From: Begonia masoniana
Lineage: Eukaryota > Streptophyta > Magnoliopsida > Cucurbitales > Begoniaceae
Reading direction: 5' to 3'
Assembly: GCA_022432975.1 (NCBI GenBank)
Contig: CM039508.1
Location: 13,796,954 to 13,860,953 of the forward strand
Length of the DNA stretch: 64,000 bases
Shown: piece by piece, positions 34,456 through 46,600 of the stretch
Layout of the letters: each line of letters starts with the position of its first letter
Numbering within the stretch: position 1 is the stretch's first letter
Notes under the pieces: model-generated
Seen by the model: the letters and a program-made list of their open reading frames with translations, nothing else
What the model was told of the DNA's origin: nothing
The model's database searches: none
Translations under genes and position numbers: made by a program

Positions 34456-37400
34456 ACAAGTCATGTAACACTCAACCTCATTTGCTTGATACGTTCATCT
34501 CATTTGGAACAAATCGATTGAAGTAAAGTTTCTTATACTTCATCAAACGCATTACTAAGTCTGAATTACTAGTCCATGAAGGCTATTGAGTCCTCAATAC
34601 ACGTCGTTCTCATCACTTTAAGTTAAATCCTTGAATGTGAAATTGATAACTTAGGTTCTAACCAGAAGTCATGTAACACTCAACCTCATTTGCTTGATAC
34701 GTTCAGCTCTTTTGGAACAAATCGATTGAAGTAAAGTTTTTTATACTTCATCAAACGCATTACTAAGTCTTAATTACTCGTCCATGAAGGTTATTGGGTC
34801 CTCAATACACGTCGTTCACATCACTTCAAGTAAAAACCTTGAATGTGAAATGGATAACTTAGGTTCTAGCCACAAGTCATGTAACACTCAACCTCATTTG
34901 CTTGATACGTTCAACTCTTTTGGAGCAAATCGATTGAAGTAAATTTTCTTATACTTCATCAACAGCATTACTAAGTCTTAATTACTCGTCCATGAAGGTT
35001 ATTGGGTACTCAATACACGTCGTTCTCATCACTTCAAGTTAAAACCTTGAATGTGAGATGGATAACTTAGGTTCTAACCACAAGTCATGTAACACTCAAC
35101 CTCATTTTCTTGATACGTTCAGCTCTTTTGGAACAAATTGATTGAAGTAAAATTTCTTATACATCATCAAACGCATTACTAATTCTTAATTACTCGTCCA
35201 TGAAGGTTATTGGGTACTCAATACACGTCGTTCACATCACTTCAAGTAAAAACCTTGAATGTGAAATGGATAACTTAGATTCTAACCACAAGTCATGTAA
35301 CACTCAACCTCAGTTACTTGATACGTTCAGCTCTTTTGGAACAAATCGATTGAAGTAAATAGGTGAAGGTTATTGGGTCCTCAATACACGTCGTTCACAT
35401 CACTTCAAGTTAAAACCTTGAATGCAAAATGGATAAATTAGGTTCTAACCACAAGTAATGTAACACTCAACCTTATTTGCTTGATACGTTCAGCTCTATT
35501 GGAAAAAATCGATTGAAGTAAAGTTTCTTATAATTCATCAAACGTATTACTTAGTCTTAATTACTCGTCCATGAATGTTATTGGGTCCTCAATACACGTC
35601 GTTCACGTCACTTCAAGTTAAAACCTTGAATGCAAAATGGATAAATTAGGTTCTAACCACAAGTAATGTAACACTCAACCTTATTTGCTTGATACGTTCA
35701 GCTCTATTGGAACAAATCGATTGAAGTAAAGTTTCTTATAATTCATCAAACGCATTACTTAGTCTTAATTACTCGTCCATGAAGGTTATTGGGTACTCAA
35801 TACACGTCGTTCTCATCACTTCAAGTTAAAACCTTGAATGTGAAATGGATAACTTAGGTTCTAACTACAAGTCATGTAACACTCAACCTCATTTGCTCGA
35901 TACGTTCATCTCATTTGGAACAAATCGATTGAAGTAAAGTTTCTTATACTTCATCAAACGCATTACTAAGTCTGAATTACTAGTCCATGAAGGCTATTGA
36001 GTCCTCAATACACGTCGTTCTCATCACTTTAAGTTAAATCCTTGAATGTGAAATTGATAACTTAGGTTCTAACCACAAGTCATGTAACACTCAACCTCAT
36101 TTGCTTGATACGTTCAGCTCTTTTGGAACAAACCGATTGAAGTAAAGTTTCTTATACTTTATCAAACGCATTACTAATTCTGAATTACTCGTCCATGAAG
36201 GTTATTGGGTCCTCAATACACGTCGTTCCCATCACTTCAAGGGAAAACTTTTAATGTGAAATGGATAACTTAGGTTCTAACCACAATTCATGTAACTCTC
36301 AACCTTATTTGCTTGATACGTTCAGCTCTATTGGAACAAATCGATTGAAGTAAAGTTTCTTATAATTCATCAAACGCATTACTTAGTCTTAATTACTCGT
36401 CCATGAAGGTTATTGGGTACTCAATACACGTCGTTCTCATCACTTCAAGTTAAAAACCTTGAATGTGAAATGGATAACTTAGGTTCTAACTACAAGTCAT
36501 GTAACACTCAACCTCATTTGCTTGATACGTTCATCTCATTTGGAACAAATCGATTGAAGTAAAGTTTCTTATACTTCATCAAACGCATTACTAATTCTGA
36601 ATTACTCGTCCATGAAGGTTATTGGGTCCTCAATACACGTCGTTCCCACCACTCCAAGTAAAAATTTGAATGTGTAATGGATAACTTAGGTTCTAACCAC
36701 AAGTCATGTAACACTCAACCTCATTTGCTTGATACGTTCAGCTCTTTTGGAAAAATCGATTGAAGTAAAGTTTCTTATACTTCATCAAACGCATTACTAA
36801 GTCTTAATTACTCATCCATGAAGGTATTGGGTACTCAATACACGTCGTTCTCATCACTTCAAGTAAAAACCTTGAATGTGAGATGGATAACTTAGGTTCT
36901 AACCACAAGTCATGTAACACTCAACCTCATTTGTTGATACGTTCAGCTCTTTTGGAACAAATCGATTGAAGTAAAGTTTCTTATACTTCATCAAACGCAT
37001 TACTAAGTCTGAATTACTCAGTCCATGAAGGTTATTGGGTCCTCAATACACGTCGTTCTCATCACTTCAAGTAAAAACCTTGAATGTGAAATGATAACTT
37101 AGGTTCTAACCACAAGTCATGTAACTCTCAACCTCATTTGCTTGATACGTTCAGCTCTTTGGACACAAATCGATTGAAGTAAAGTTTCTTATACTTCATC
37201 AAACGCATTACTAAGTCTTAATTACTCGTCCATGAAGGTTATTGGGTCCTCAATACACGTCGTTCCATCACTTTAAGTAAAACCTTGAATGTGAAATGGA
37301 TAACTTAGGTTCTAACCACAAGTCATGTAACACTCAACCTCATTTGCTTGATACGTTCAGCTCTTTTGGAGCAAACCGAATTGAAGTAAAGTTTCTTATA

Positions 37401-39938
37401 CTTCATCAACAGCATTACTAAGTCTTAATTACTCGTCCATGAAGGTTATTGGGTCCTCAATACACGTCGTTCCATCACTTCAAGTGAAAACTTTGAATGT
37501 GAATGGATAACTTAGGTTCTAACCACAAGTCATGTAACACTCAACCTCATTTGCTTGATACGTTCAGCTCTTTTGGAACAAATCGATTGAAGTAAAGTTT
37601 CTTATACATTCATCAAACGCATTACTAAGTCTTAATTACTCGTCCATGAAGGTTATTGGGTACCTCAATACACGTCGTTCTCATCACTTCAAGTAAAACC
37701 TTGAATGTGAATGGATAACTTAGGTTCTAACCACAAGTCATGTAACACTCAACCTCATTTGCTTGATACGTTCAGCTCTTTTGGAACAAATCGATTGAAG
37801 TAAAGTTTCTTATACTTCATCAAACGCATTACTAAGTCTGAATTACTCGTCCATGAAGGTTATTGGGTCCTCAATACACGTCGTTCCATCACTTCAAGTA
37901 AAAACCTTGAATGTGAAATGGATAACTTAGGTTCTAACCACAATTCATGTAACTCTCAACCTCATTTGCTTGATACGTTCAGCTCTTTTAGAACAAATCG
38001 ATTGAAGTAAAGTTTCTTATACTTCATCAAACAGCATTACTAAGTCTTAATTACTCGTCCATGAAGGTTATTGGGTCCTCAATACACGTCGTTCTCATCA
38101 CTTCAAGTAAAACCTTGAATGTGAATGGATAACTTAGGTTCTAACCACAAGTCATGTAACACTCAACCTCATTTGCTTGATACGTTCAGCTCTTTTGGAA
38201 CAAATCGATTGAAGTAAAGTTTCTTATACTTCATCAAACGCATTACTAAGTCTGAATTACTCGTCCATGAAGGTATTGGGTCCTCAATACACGTCGTTCT
38301 CATCACTTCAAGTAAAACCTTGAATGTGAAATGCATAACTTAGGTTCTAACCACAATTCATGTAACTCTCAACCTCATTTGCTTGATACGTTCAGCTCTT
38401 TTGGAACAAATCTATTGAAGTAAAGTTCTTATACTTCATCAAACGCATTACTAAGTCTTAATTACTCGTCCATGAAGGTTATTGGGTCCTCAATACACGT
38501 CGTCCCATCACTTAAGTAAAACCTTGAATGTGAAATGGATAACTTAGGTTTCTAACCACAAGTCATGTAACACTCAACCTCATTTGCTTGATACGTTCAG
38601 CTCTTTTGGAGCAAATCGATTGAAGGTAAAGTTTCTTATACTTCATCAAACGCATTACTAATTCTGAATTACTCGTCCATGAAGGTTATTGGGTCCTCAA
38701 TACACGTCGTTCCCATCACTTCAAGTAAAAACCTTGAATGTGAAATGGATAACTTAGGTTCTAACCACAATTCATGAACTCTCAACCTCATTTGCTTTGA
38801 TACGTTCAGCTCTTTTGGAACAAATCGATTGAAAGTAAAGTTTCTTATACTTCATCAAACGCATTACTAAGTCTGAATTACTCGTCCATGAAGGTTATTG
38901 GGTCCTCAATACACGTCGTTCTCAATCACTTCAAGTAAAAACTTTGAATGTGAAATGATAACTTAGGTTCTAACCACAAGTCATGTAACACTCAACCTCA
39001 TTTGCTTGATACGTTCAGCTCTTTGGAAGCAAATCGATTGAAGTAAAGTTTCTTATACTTCATCAAACGCATTACTAAGTCTGAATTACTAGTCCATGAA
39101 GGTTATTGGGTCCTCAATACACGTCGTTCTCAGTCACTTCAAGTAAAATCTTGAATGTGAAATGCATAACTTAGGTTCTAACCACAAGTCATGTAACACT
39201 CACCTCATTTGCTTGATACGTTCAGCTCTTTTGAAGCAAATCGATTGAAGTAAAGTTTCTTATACTTCATCAAACGCATTACTAAGTCTGAATTACTCGT
39301 CCATGAAGGTTATTGGGTACTCAATACACGTCGTTCTCATCACTTCAAGTTAAAAACCTTGAATGTGAAATGGCATAACTTAGGTTCTAACCACAAGTCA
39401 TGTAACACTCAACCTCATTTGCTTGATACGTTCAGCTCTTTTGGAACAAATCGATTGAAGTAAAGTTTCTTATACTTCATCAAACGCATTACTAAGTCTG
39501 ATTACTCGTCCATGAAGGTTATTGGGTCTCAATACACGTCGTTCTCATCACTTCAAGTTAAAACTTGAATGTGAAATGGATAACTTAGGTTCTAACCACA
39601 AGTCATGTAACCTCAACCTCATTTGCTTGATACGTTCAGCTCTTTTGGAACAAATCGATTGAAGTAAAGTTTCTTATACTTCATCAAACGCATTACTAAG
39701 TCTGAATTACTAGTCCATGAAGGTTATTGGGTCCTCACTACACGTCGTTCTCATCACTTCAAGTAAAAACCTTGAATGTGAAATGGATAACTTAGGTTCG
39801 AACCACAAGTCATGTAACTCTCAACCTCATTTGCTTTATTCGTTCAGCTCTTTTGGAACAAATCGATTGAAGTAAAGTTTCTTATACTTCATCAAACGCA
39901 TTACTAAGTTTGAATTACTCGTCCATGAAGGTTATTGT
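34456..39938 (+). repeat. Satellite block 3 (~26 monomers)
   Basis: In phase with block 2 across E4. Up to ~36111 it completes the heptamer repeat. After that it shifts to a subfamily with TCTGAATTACT and GGGTCCTCAATACACG. From about 36640 monomers carry many isolated one-base gains and losses. No genes. Confidence 0.95.
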
Positions 39939-40626
39939 TGATGTGATCCAAGTTTAGACCAAGTCAAAGCTCACGAATAAGGATCCAATTGAAGATACGG
40001 CTGAACCAATAACGAGAGCGAAGGCGAAGCGGATAAAGGAGCAATTGAGCAATTTGGTCCATCAGATCCTACCTCAAGAAGGAACTTGTGTTTGGAACCA
40101 AGAACCAGAGCTTGTTCCTATAATCCAAGCTGTTTTGGGAAGATGTTTATGTCATTGTCGTTTTATTTATTTAGTTAAATCGATTGTCGTTTTTAGGGTT
40201 TAAAAAGTACTTGTAGTATTTGTCATTATTTTAGCAATTGTCATTATTTTTAATTAATAGTTACAAGGACAGGATAGTAATTTTGTTATTGAAACCCTAG
40301 CATGAAAGGGTGTTTCATGCCTATAAATTCATTCTTAGTTGAATAAAAAAAGGAGATTCAGGTTTTATCTAACTGTGAGAGAATTTATCTTAGTTTCTTG
40401 AAGAAACTCCGAACTTATCAAGGTTCTCCTTGTGGCGTTCAAAATCTGACTTATCAAACGAACAGGCATATTCGTTTGTGTTGTCCTCCTTATTCCAAGG
40501 TTCGGATCTGTATAGATTTCGGGTCAAGGATTTCCTCTTCGAACTTGTAAATTCTGGGTTAACGACGACGCCAATATTTTGATCGTGGGTCATCGTCACA
40601 TCGTTGGCGTGGTTCGCATCAATTGG
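39934..40626 (+). mobile_element. Solo LTR, family B/E4 mosaic
   Basis: The LTR is 39939-40621 (683 bp) with no internal region; satellite is in phase on both sides. Target duplicates are ATTGT/ATTGG, one mismatch apart. It starts TGATGTGATCCAAG like E4 and the E1 type, then switches near 40040 to family B sequence (AGGAGCAATTGAGCAATTTG), ending GGCGTGGTTCGCATCA. The CR-like motif [18 protein letters not shown] is readable, though a TAG interrupts the codons before it. TATAAAT near 40323 and AATAAA near 40343 mark promoter and polyadenylation signals. It formed by recombination between two LTRs. Confidence 0.88.
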
Positions 40627-43600
40627 GTCCTCAATACACGTCGTTCTCATCACTTCAAGTAAAAACCTTGAATGTGAAATGGATACTTAGGTTCTAACCA
40701 CAAGTCATGTAACTCTCAACCTCATTTGCTTGATACGTTCAGCTCTTTTGGAACAATCGATTGAAGTAAAGTTCTTATACTTCATCAAACGCATTACTAA
40801 GTCTGAATTACTCGTCCATGAAGGTTATTGGGTCCTCAATACACGTCGTTCCCATCACTTCAAGTAAAAACCTTGAATGTGAAATGGATAACTTAGGTTC
40901 TAACCACAAGTCATGTAACACTCAACCTCATTTGCTTGATACGTTCAGCTCTTTTGGAGCAAATCGATTGAAGTAAAGTTTCTTATACTTCATCAAACGC
41001 ATTACTAAGTCTGAATTACTCGTCCATGAAGGTTATTGGGTCCTCAATACACGTCGTTCTCATCACTTCAAGTAAAACCTTGAATGTGAAATGGATAACT
41101 TAGGTTCTAACCACAAGTCATGTAACACTCAACCTCATTTGCTTGATACGTTCAGCTCTTTGGAGCAAATCGATTGAAGTAAAGTTTCTTATACTTCATC
41201 AAACGCATTACTAAGTCTTAATTACTCGTCCATGAAGGTTATTGGGTCCTCAATACACGTCGTTCTCATCACTTCAAGTAAAAACCTTGAATGTGAAATG
41301 CATAACTTAGGTTCTAACCACAAGTCATGTAACACTCAACCTCATTTGCTTGATACGTTCAGCTCTTTTGGAAGCAAATCGATTGAAGTAAAGTTTCTTA
41401 TACTTCATCAAACGCATTACTAAGTCTGAATTACTCGTCCATGAAGGTTATTGGGTCCTCAATACACGTCTTCTCGTCACTTCAGTTAAAACCTTGAATG
41501 TGAAATGCATAACTTAGGTTTCTAACCACAAGCATGTAACACTCAACCTCATTTGCTTGATACTTCAGCTCTTTTGGAGCAAATCGATTGAAGTAAGTTT
41601 CTTATACTTCATCAAACGCATTACTAAGTCTGAATTACTCGTCCATGAAGGTTATTGTGTCCTCAATACACGTCGTTCTCAGTCACTTCAAGTTAAAAAC
41701 CTTGAATGTGAAATGATAACTTAGGTTCTAACCACAAGTCATGTAACACCCAACCTCATTTGCTTGATACGTTCAGCTCTTTTGGAGCAAATCGATTGAA
41801 GTAAAGTTTCTTATACTTCATCAAACGCATTACTAAGTCTGAATTACTCGTCCATGAAGGTTATTGGGTCCTCAATACACGTCGTTCTCAGTCACTTCAA
41901 GTAAAAACCTTGAATGTGAAATGATAACTTAGGTTCTAACCACAAGTCATGTAACACTCAACCTCATTTGCTTGATACGTTCAGCTCTTTTGGAGCAAAT
42001 CGATTGAAGTAAAGTTTCTTATACTTCATCAAACGCATTACTAAGTCTGAATTACTCGTCATGAAGGTTATTGGGTCCTCAATACACGTCGTTCTCGTCA
42101 CTTCAAGTAAAACCTTGAATGTGAAATGCATAACTTAGGTTCTAACCACAAGTCATTGTAACACTCAACCTCATTTGCTTGATACGTTCAGCTCTTTGGA
42201 GCAAATCGATTGAAGTAAAGTTTCTTATACTTCATCAAACGCATTACTAAGTCTGAATTACTAGTCATGAAGGTTATTGGGTCCTCAATACACGTCGTTC
42301 TCAGTCACTTCAAGTAAAACCTTGAATGTGAAATGGATAACTTAGGTTCTAACCACAAGTCATGTAACACTCAACCTCATTTGCTTGATACGTTCAGCTC
42401 TTTTGGAGCAAATCGATTGAAGTAAGTTTCTTATACTTCATCAAACGCATTACTAAGTCTGAATTACTCGTCCATGAAGGTTATTGGGTACTCAATACAC
42501 GTCGTTCTCATCACTTCAAGTCAAAATCTTGAATGTGAAATGGATAACTTAGGTCAACCTCATTTGCTTGATACGTTCAGCTCTTTTGAGCAAAATCGAT
42601 TGAAGTAAAGTTTCTTATACTTCATCAAACCATTACTAAGTCTGTATTACTTGTCCATGAAGGTTATTGTGTCCTCATTCACGTCGTTCTCGTCACTTCA
42701 AGTTAAAACCTTGAATGTGAAATGGATACTTAGGTTCTAACTACAAGTCATGTACACTCAACCTCATTTGCTTGATACGTTCACTCTTTTGGAGCAAATC
42801 GATTGAAGTAAGTTTCTTATATTCATCAAACGCATTACTAAGTCTTAATTACTCGTCCATGAAGGTTATTGGGTCCTCATACACGTCGTTCTCGTCACTT
42901 CAAGTAAAAACCTTGAATGTGAATGGATAACTTAGGTTCTAACCACAAGTCATGTAACACTCAACCTCATTTGCTTGATACGTTCAGCTCTTTTGGAAGC
43001 AAATCGATTGAAGTAAAGTTTCTTATACTTCATCAAACGCATTACTAAGTCTGAATTACTCGTCCATGAAGGTTATTGGGTCCTCAATACACGTCGTTCT
43101 CGTCACTTCAAGTAAAACCTTGAATGTGAAATGGATAACTTAGGTTCTAACCACAAGTCATGTAACACTCAACCTCATTTGCTTGATACGTTCAGCTCTT
43201 TTGGAGCAAATCGATTGAAGTAAAGTTTCTTATACTTCATCAAACGCATTACTAAGTCTGAATTACTCGTCCATGAAGGTTATTGGGTCCTCAATACACG
43301 TCGTTCTCATCACTTCAAGTTAAAACCTTGAATGTGAAATGATAACTTAGGTTCTAACCACAAGTCATGTAACACTCAACCTCATTTGCTTGATACGTTC
43401 AGCTCTTTTGGAGCAAATCGATTGAAGTAAAGTTTCTTATACTTCATCAAACGCATTACTAAGTCTGAATTACTCGTCCATGAAGGTTATTGGGTCCTCA
43501 ATACACGTCGTTCTCGTCACTTCAAGTAAAACCTTGAAGGTGAAATGATAACTTAGGTTCTAACCACAAGTCATGTAACACTCAACCTCATTTGCTTGAT

Positions 43601-46600
43601 ACGTTCAGCTCTTTTGGAGCAAATCAATTGAAGTAAAGTTTCTTATACTTCATCAAACGCATTACTAAGTCTGAATTACTCGTCCATGAAGGTTATTGGG
43701 TACTCAATACACGTCGTTCTCGTCACTTCAAGTTAAAACCTTGAATTTGAAATGCATAACTTAGGTTCTAACCACAAGTCACGTAACACTCAACCTCATT
43801 TGCTTGATACGTTCAGCTCTTTTGGAGCAATCGATTGAAGTAAAGTTTCTTATACTTCATCAAACGCATTACTAAGTCTGAATTACTCGTCATGAAGGTT
43901 ATTGGGTCCTCAATACACGTCGTTCTCATCACTTCAAGTTAAAAACCTTGAATGTGAAATGGATAACTTAGGTTCTAACCACAAGTCATGTAACACTCAA
44001 CCTCATTTGCTTGATACGTTCAGCTCTTTTGGAGCAAATCGATTGAAGTAAAGTTTCTTATACTTCATCAAACGCATTACTAAGTCTGATTACTCGTCCA
44101 TGAAGGTTATTGGGTCCTCAATACACGTCGTTCTCGTCACTTCAAGTTAAAACCTTGAATGTGAAATGATAACTTAGGTTCTAACCAAAAGTCATGTAAC
44201 ACTCAACCTCATTTGCTTGATACGTTCAGCTCTTTTGGAGCAAATCGATTGAAGTAAAGTTTCTTATACTTCATCAAACGCATTACTAAGTCTGAATTAG
44301 TCGTCCATGAAGGTTATTGGGTCCTCAATACACGTCGTTCTCGTCACTTCAAGTAAAAACCTTGAATGTGAAATGGATAACTTAGGTTCTAACCACAAGT
44401 CATGTAACACTCAACCTCATTTGCTTGATACGTTCAGCTCTTTTGGAGCAAATCGATTGAAGTAAAGTTTCTTATACTTCATCAAACGCATTACTAAGTC
44501 TTAATTACTCGTCCATGAATGTTATTGGGTCCTCAATACACGTCGTTCTCGTCACTTCAAGTAAAACCTTGAATGTGAAATGGATAACTTAGGTTCTAAC
44601 CACAAGTCATGTAACACTCAACCTCATTTGCTTGATACGTTCAGCTCTTTTGGAGCAAATCGATTGAAGTAAAGTTTCTTATACTTCATCAAACGCATTA
44701 CTAAGTCTTAATTACTCGTCCATGAAGGTTATTGGGTCCTCAATACACGTCATTCTCGTCACTTCAAGTAAAAACCTTGAATGTGAAATGATAACTTAGG
44801 TTCTAACCACAAGTCATGTAACACTCAACCTCATTTGCTTGATACGTTCAGCTCTTTTGGAGCAAATCGATTGAAGTAAAGTTTCTTATACTTCATCAAA
44901 CGCATTACTAAGTCTGAATTACTCGTTCATGAAGGTTATTGTGTCCTCAATTACACGTCGTTCTCGTCACTTCAAGTTAAAACCTTGAATGTGAAATGAT
45001 AACTTAGGTTCTAACCACAAGTCATGTAACACTCAACCTCATTTGCTTGATACGTTCAGCTCTTTTGGAGCAAATCGATTGAAGTAAAGTTTCTTATACT
45101 TCATCAAACGCATTACTAAGTCTGAATTACTCGTCCATGAAGGTTATTGGGTCCTCAATACACGTCGTTCTCAGTCACTTCAAGTAAAACCTTGAATGTG
45201 AAATGATAACTTAGGTTCTAACCACAAGTCATGTAACACTCAACCTCATTTGCTTGATACGTTCAGCTCTTTTGAAGCAAATCGATTGAAGTAAAGTTTC
45301 TTATACTTCATCAAACGCATTACTAAGTCTGAATTACTCGTCTATGAAGGTTATTGGGTCCTCAATACACATCGTTCTCGTCACTTCAAGTTAAAACCTT
45401 GAATGTGAAATGGATAACTTAGGTTCTAACCACAAGTCATGTAACACTCAACCTCATTTGCTTGATACGTTCAGCTCTTTTGGAGCAAATCGATTGAAGT
45501 AAAGTTTCTTATACTTCATCAAACGCATTACTAAGTCTGAATTACTCGTCCTATGAAGGTTATTGGGTCCTCAATACACGTCGTTCTCGTCACTTCAAGT
45601 AAAACCTTGAATGTGAAATGATAACTTAGGTTCTAACCACAAGTCATGTAACACTCAACCTCATTTGCTTGATACGTTCAGCTCTTTTGGAGCAAATCGA
45701 TTGAAGTAAAGTTTCTTATACTTCATCAAACGCATTATTAAGTCTGAATTACTTGTCCATGAAGGTTATTGTGTCCTCAATTCACGTCGTTCTCGTCACT
45801 TCAAGTTAAAACCTTGAATGTGAAATGGATAACTTAGGTTCTAACCACAAGTCATGTAACACTCAACCTCATTTGCTTGATACAATTAGCTCTTTTGGAG
45901 CAAATCGATTGAAGTAAAGTTTCTTATACTTCTTCAAACGCATTACTAAGTCTTAATTAATCGTCCATGAATGTTTTTGGGTCCTCAATACACGTAGTTC
46001 TCGTCACTTCAAGTAAAAACCTTGAATGTGAAATGGATAACTTAGGTTCTAACCACAAGTCATGTAACACTCAACCTCATTTGCTCGATACGTTCAGCTC
46101 TTTTGGAGCAAATCGATTGAAGTAAAGTTTCTTATACTTCATCAAACGCATTACTAAGTCTTAATTACTCGTCCATGAAGGTTACTGGGTCCTCAATACA
46201 CGTCATTCTCGTCACTTCAAGTAAAAACCTTGAATGTGAAATTGATAACTTAGGTTCTAACCACAAGTCATGTGACACTCAACCTTATTTGCTTGATACG
46301 TTCAGCTCTTTTGGAGCAAATCGATTGAAGTAAAGTTTCTTATACTTATTCAAACGCATTACTAAGTATGAATTACTCGTCCATGAAGGTTATTGTGTCC
46401 TCAATTCACGTCGTTCTCGTCACTTCAAGTTAAAACCTTGAATGTGAAATGATAACTTAGGTTCTAACCACAAGTCAAGTAACACTCAACCTCATTTACT
46501 TGATACGTTCAGCTCTTTTGGAGCAAATTGATGTAAGTAAAGTTTCTTATACTTCATCAAACGCATTACTAAGTCTGAATTACTCGTCCATGAAGGTTAT

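Larger units (their letters stand above)
30361..34460 (-). mobile_element. E4: chimeric non-autonomous CRM-like element, TSD ACAAG
   Basis: The element is 30366-34455 (4090 bp), flanked by ACAAG at 30361-30365 and 34456-34460. Its gag N-terminal part is family B (as in E3/E5). The linker is that of E1, and the rest is a heavily altered pol remnant. Zinc knuckle, protease, RNase H and the integrase core are absent. The LTR is also a composite. The 453 bp shared by the two LTRs (30366-30818, 33718-34170) are identical, so it inserted recently despite having no enzymes of its own; it must have used proteins of a relative such as E5 (inference). Confidence 0.88.
27791..36111 (+). repeat. Heptamer higher-order satellite repeat, 1407 bp, three copies, middle one split by E4
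   Basis: Markers recur at 1407 bp: the ATTTTCTTATAC variant at 28035 and 29442, and the truncated monomer join GAAGTAAA/TGAAGGTT at 28451 and 29858. Subtracting E4 plus its 5-bp duplicate (4095 bp) from 34944 gives 30849, again 1407 on. 1407 equals seven 208-bp monomers minus the 49 bp missing in the truncated one. Copies: 27791-29197, 29198-34699 (with E4 inside) and 34700-~36111 (a 4-bp insertion at ~35361). Confidence 0.88.
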
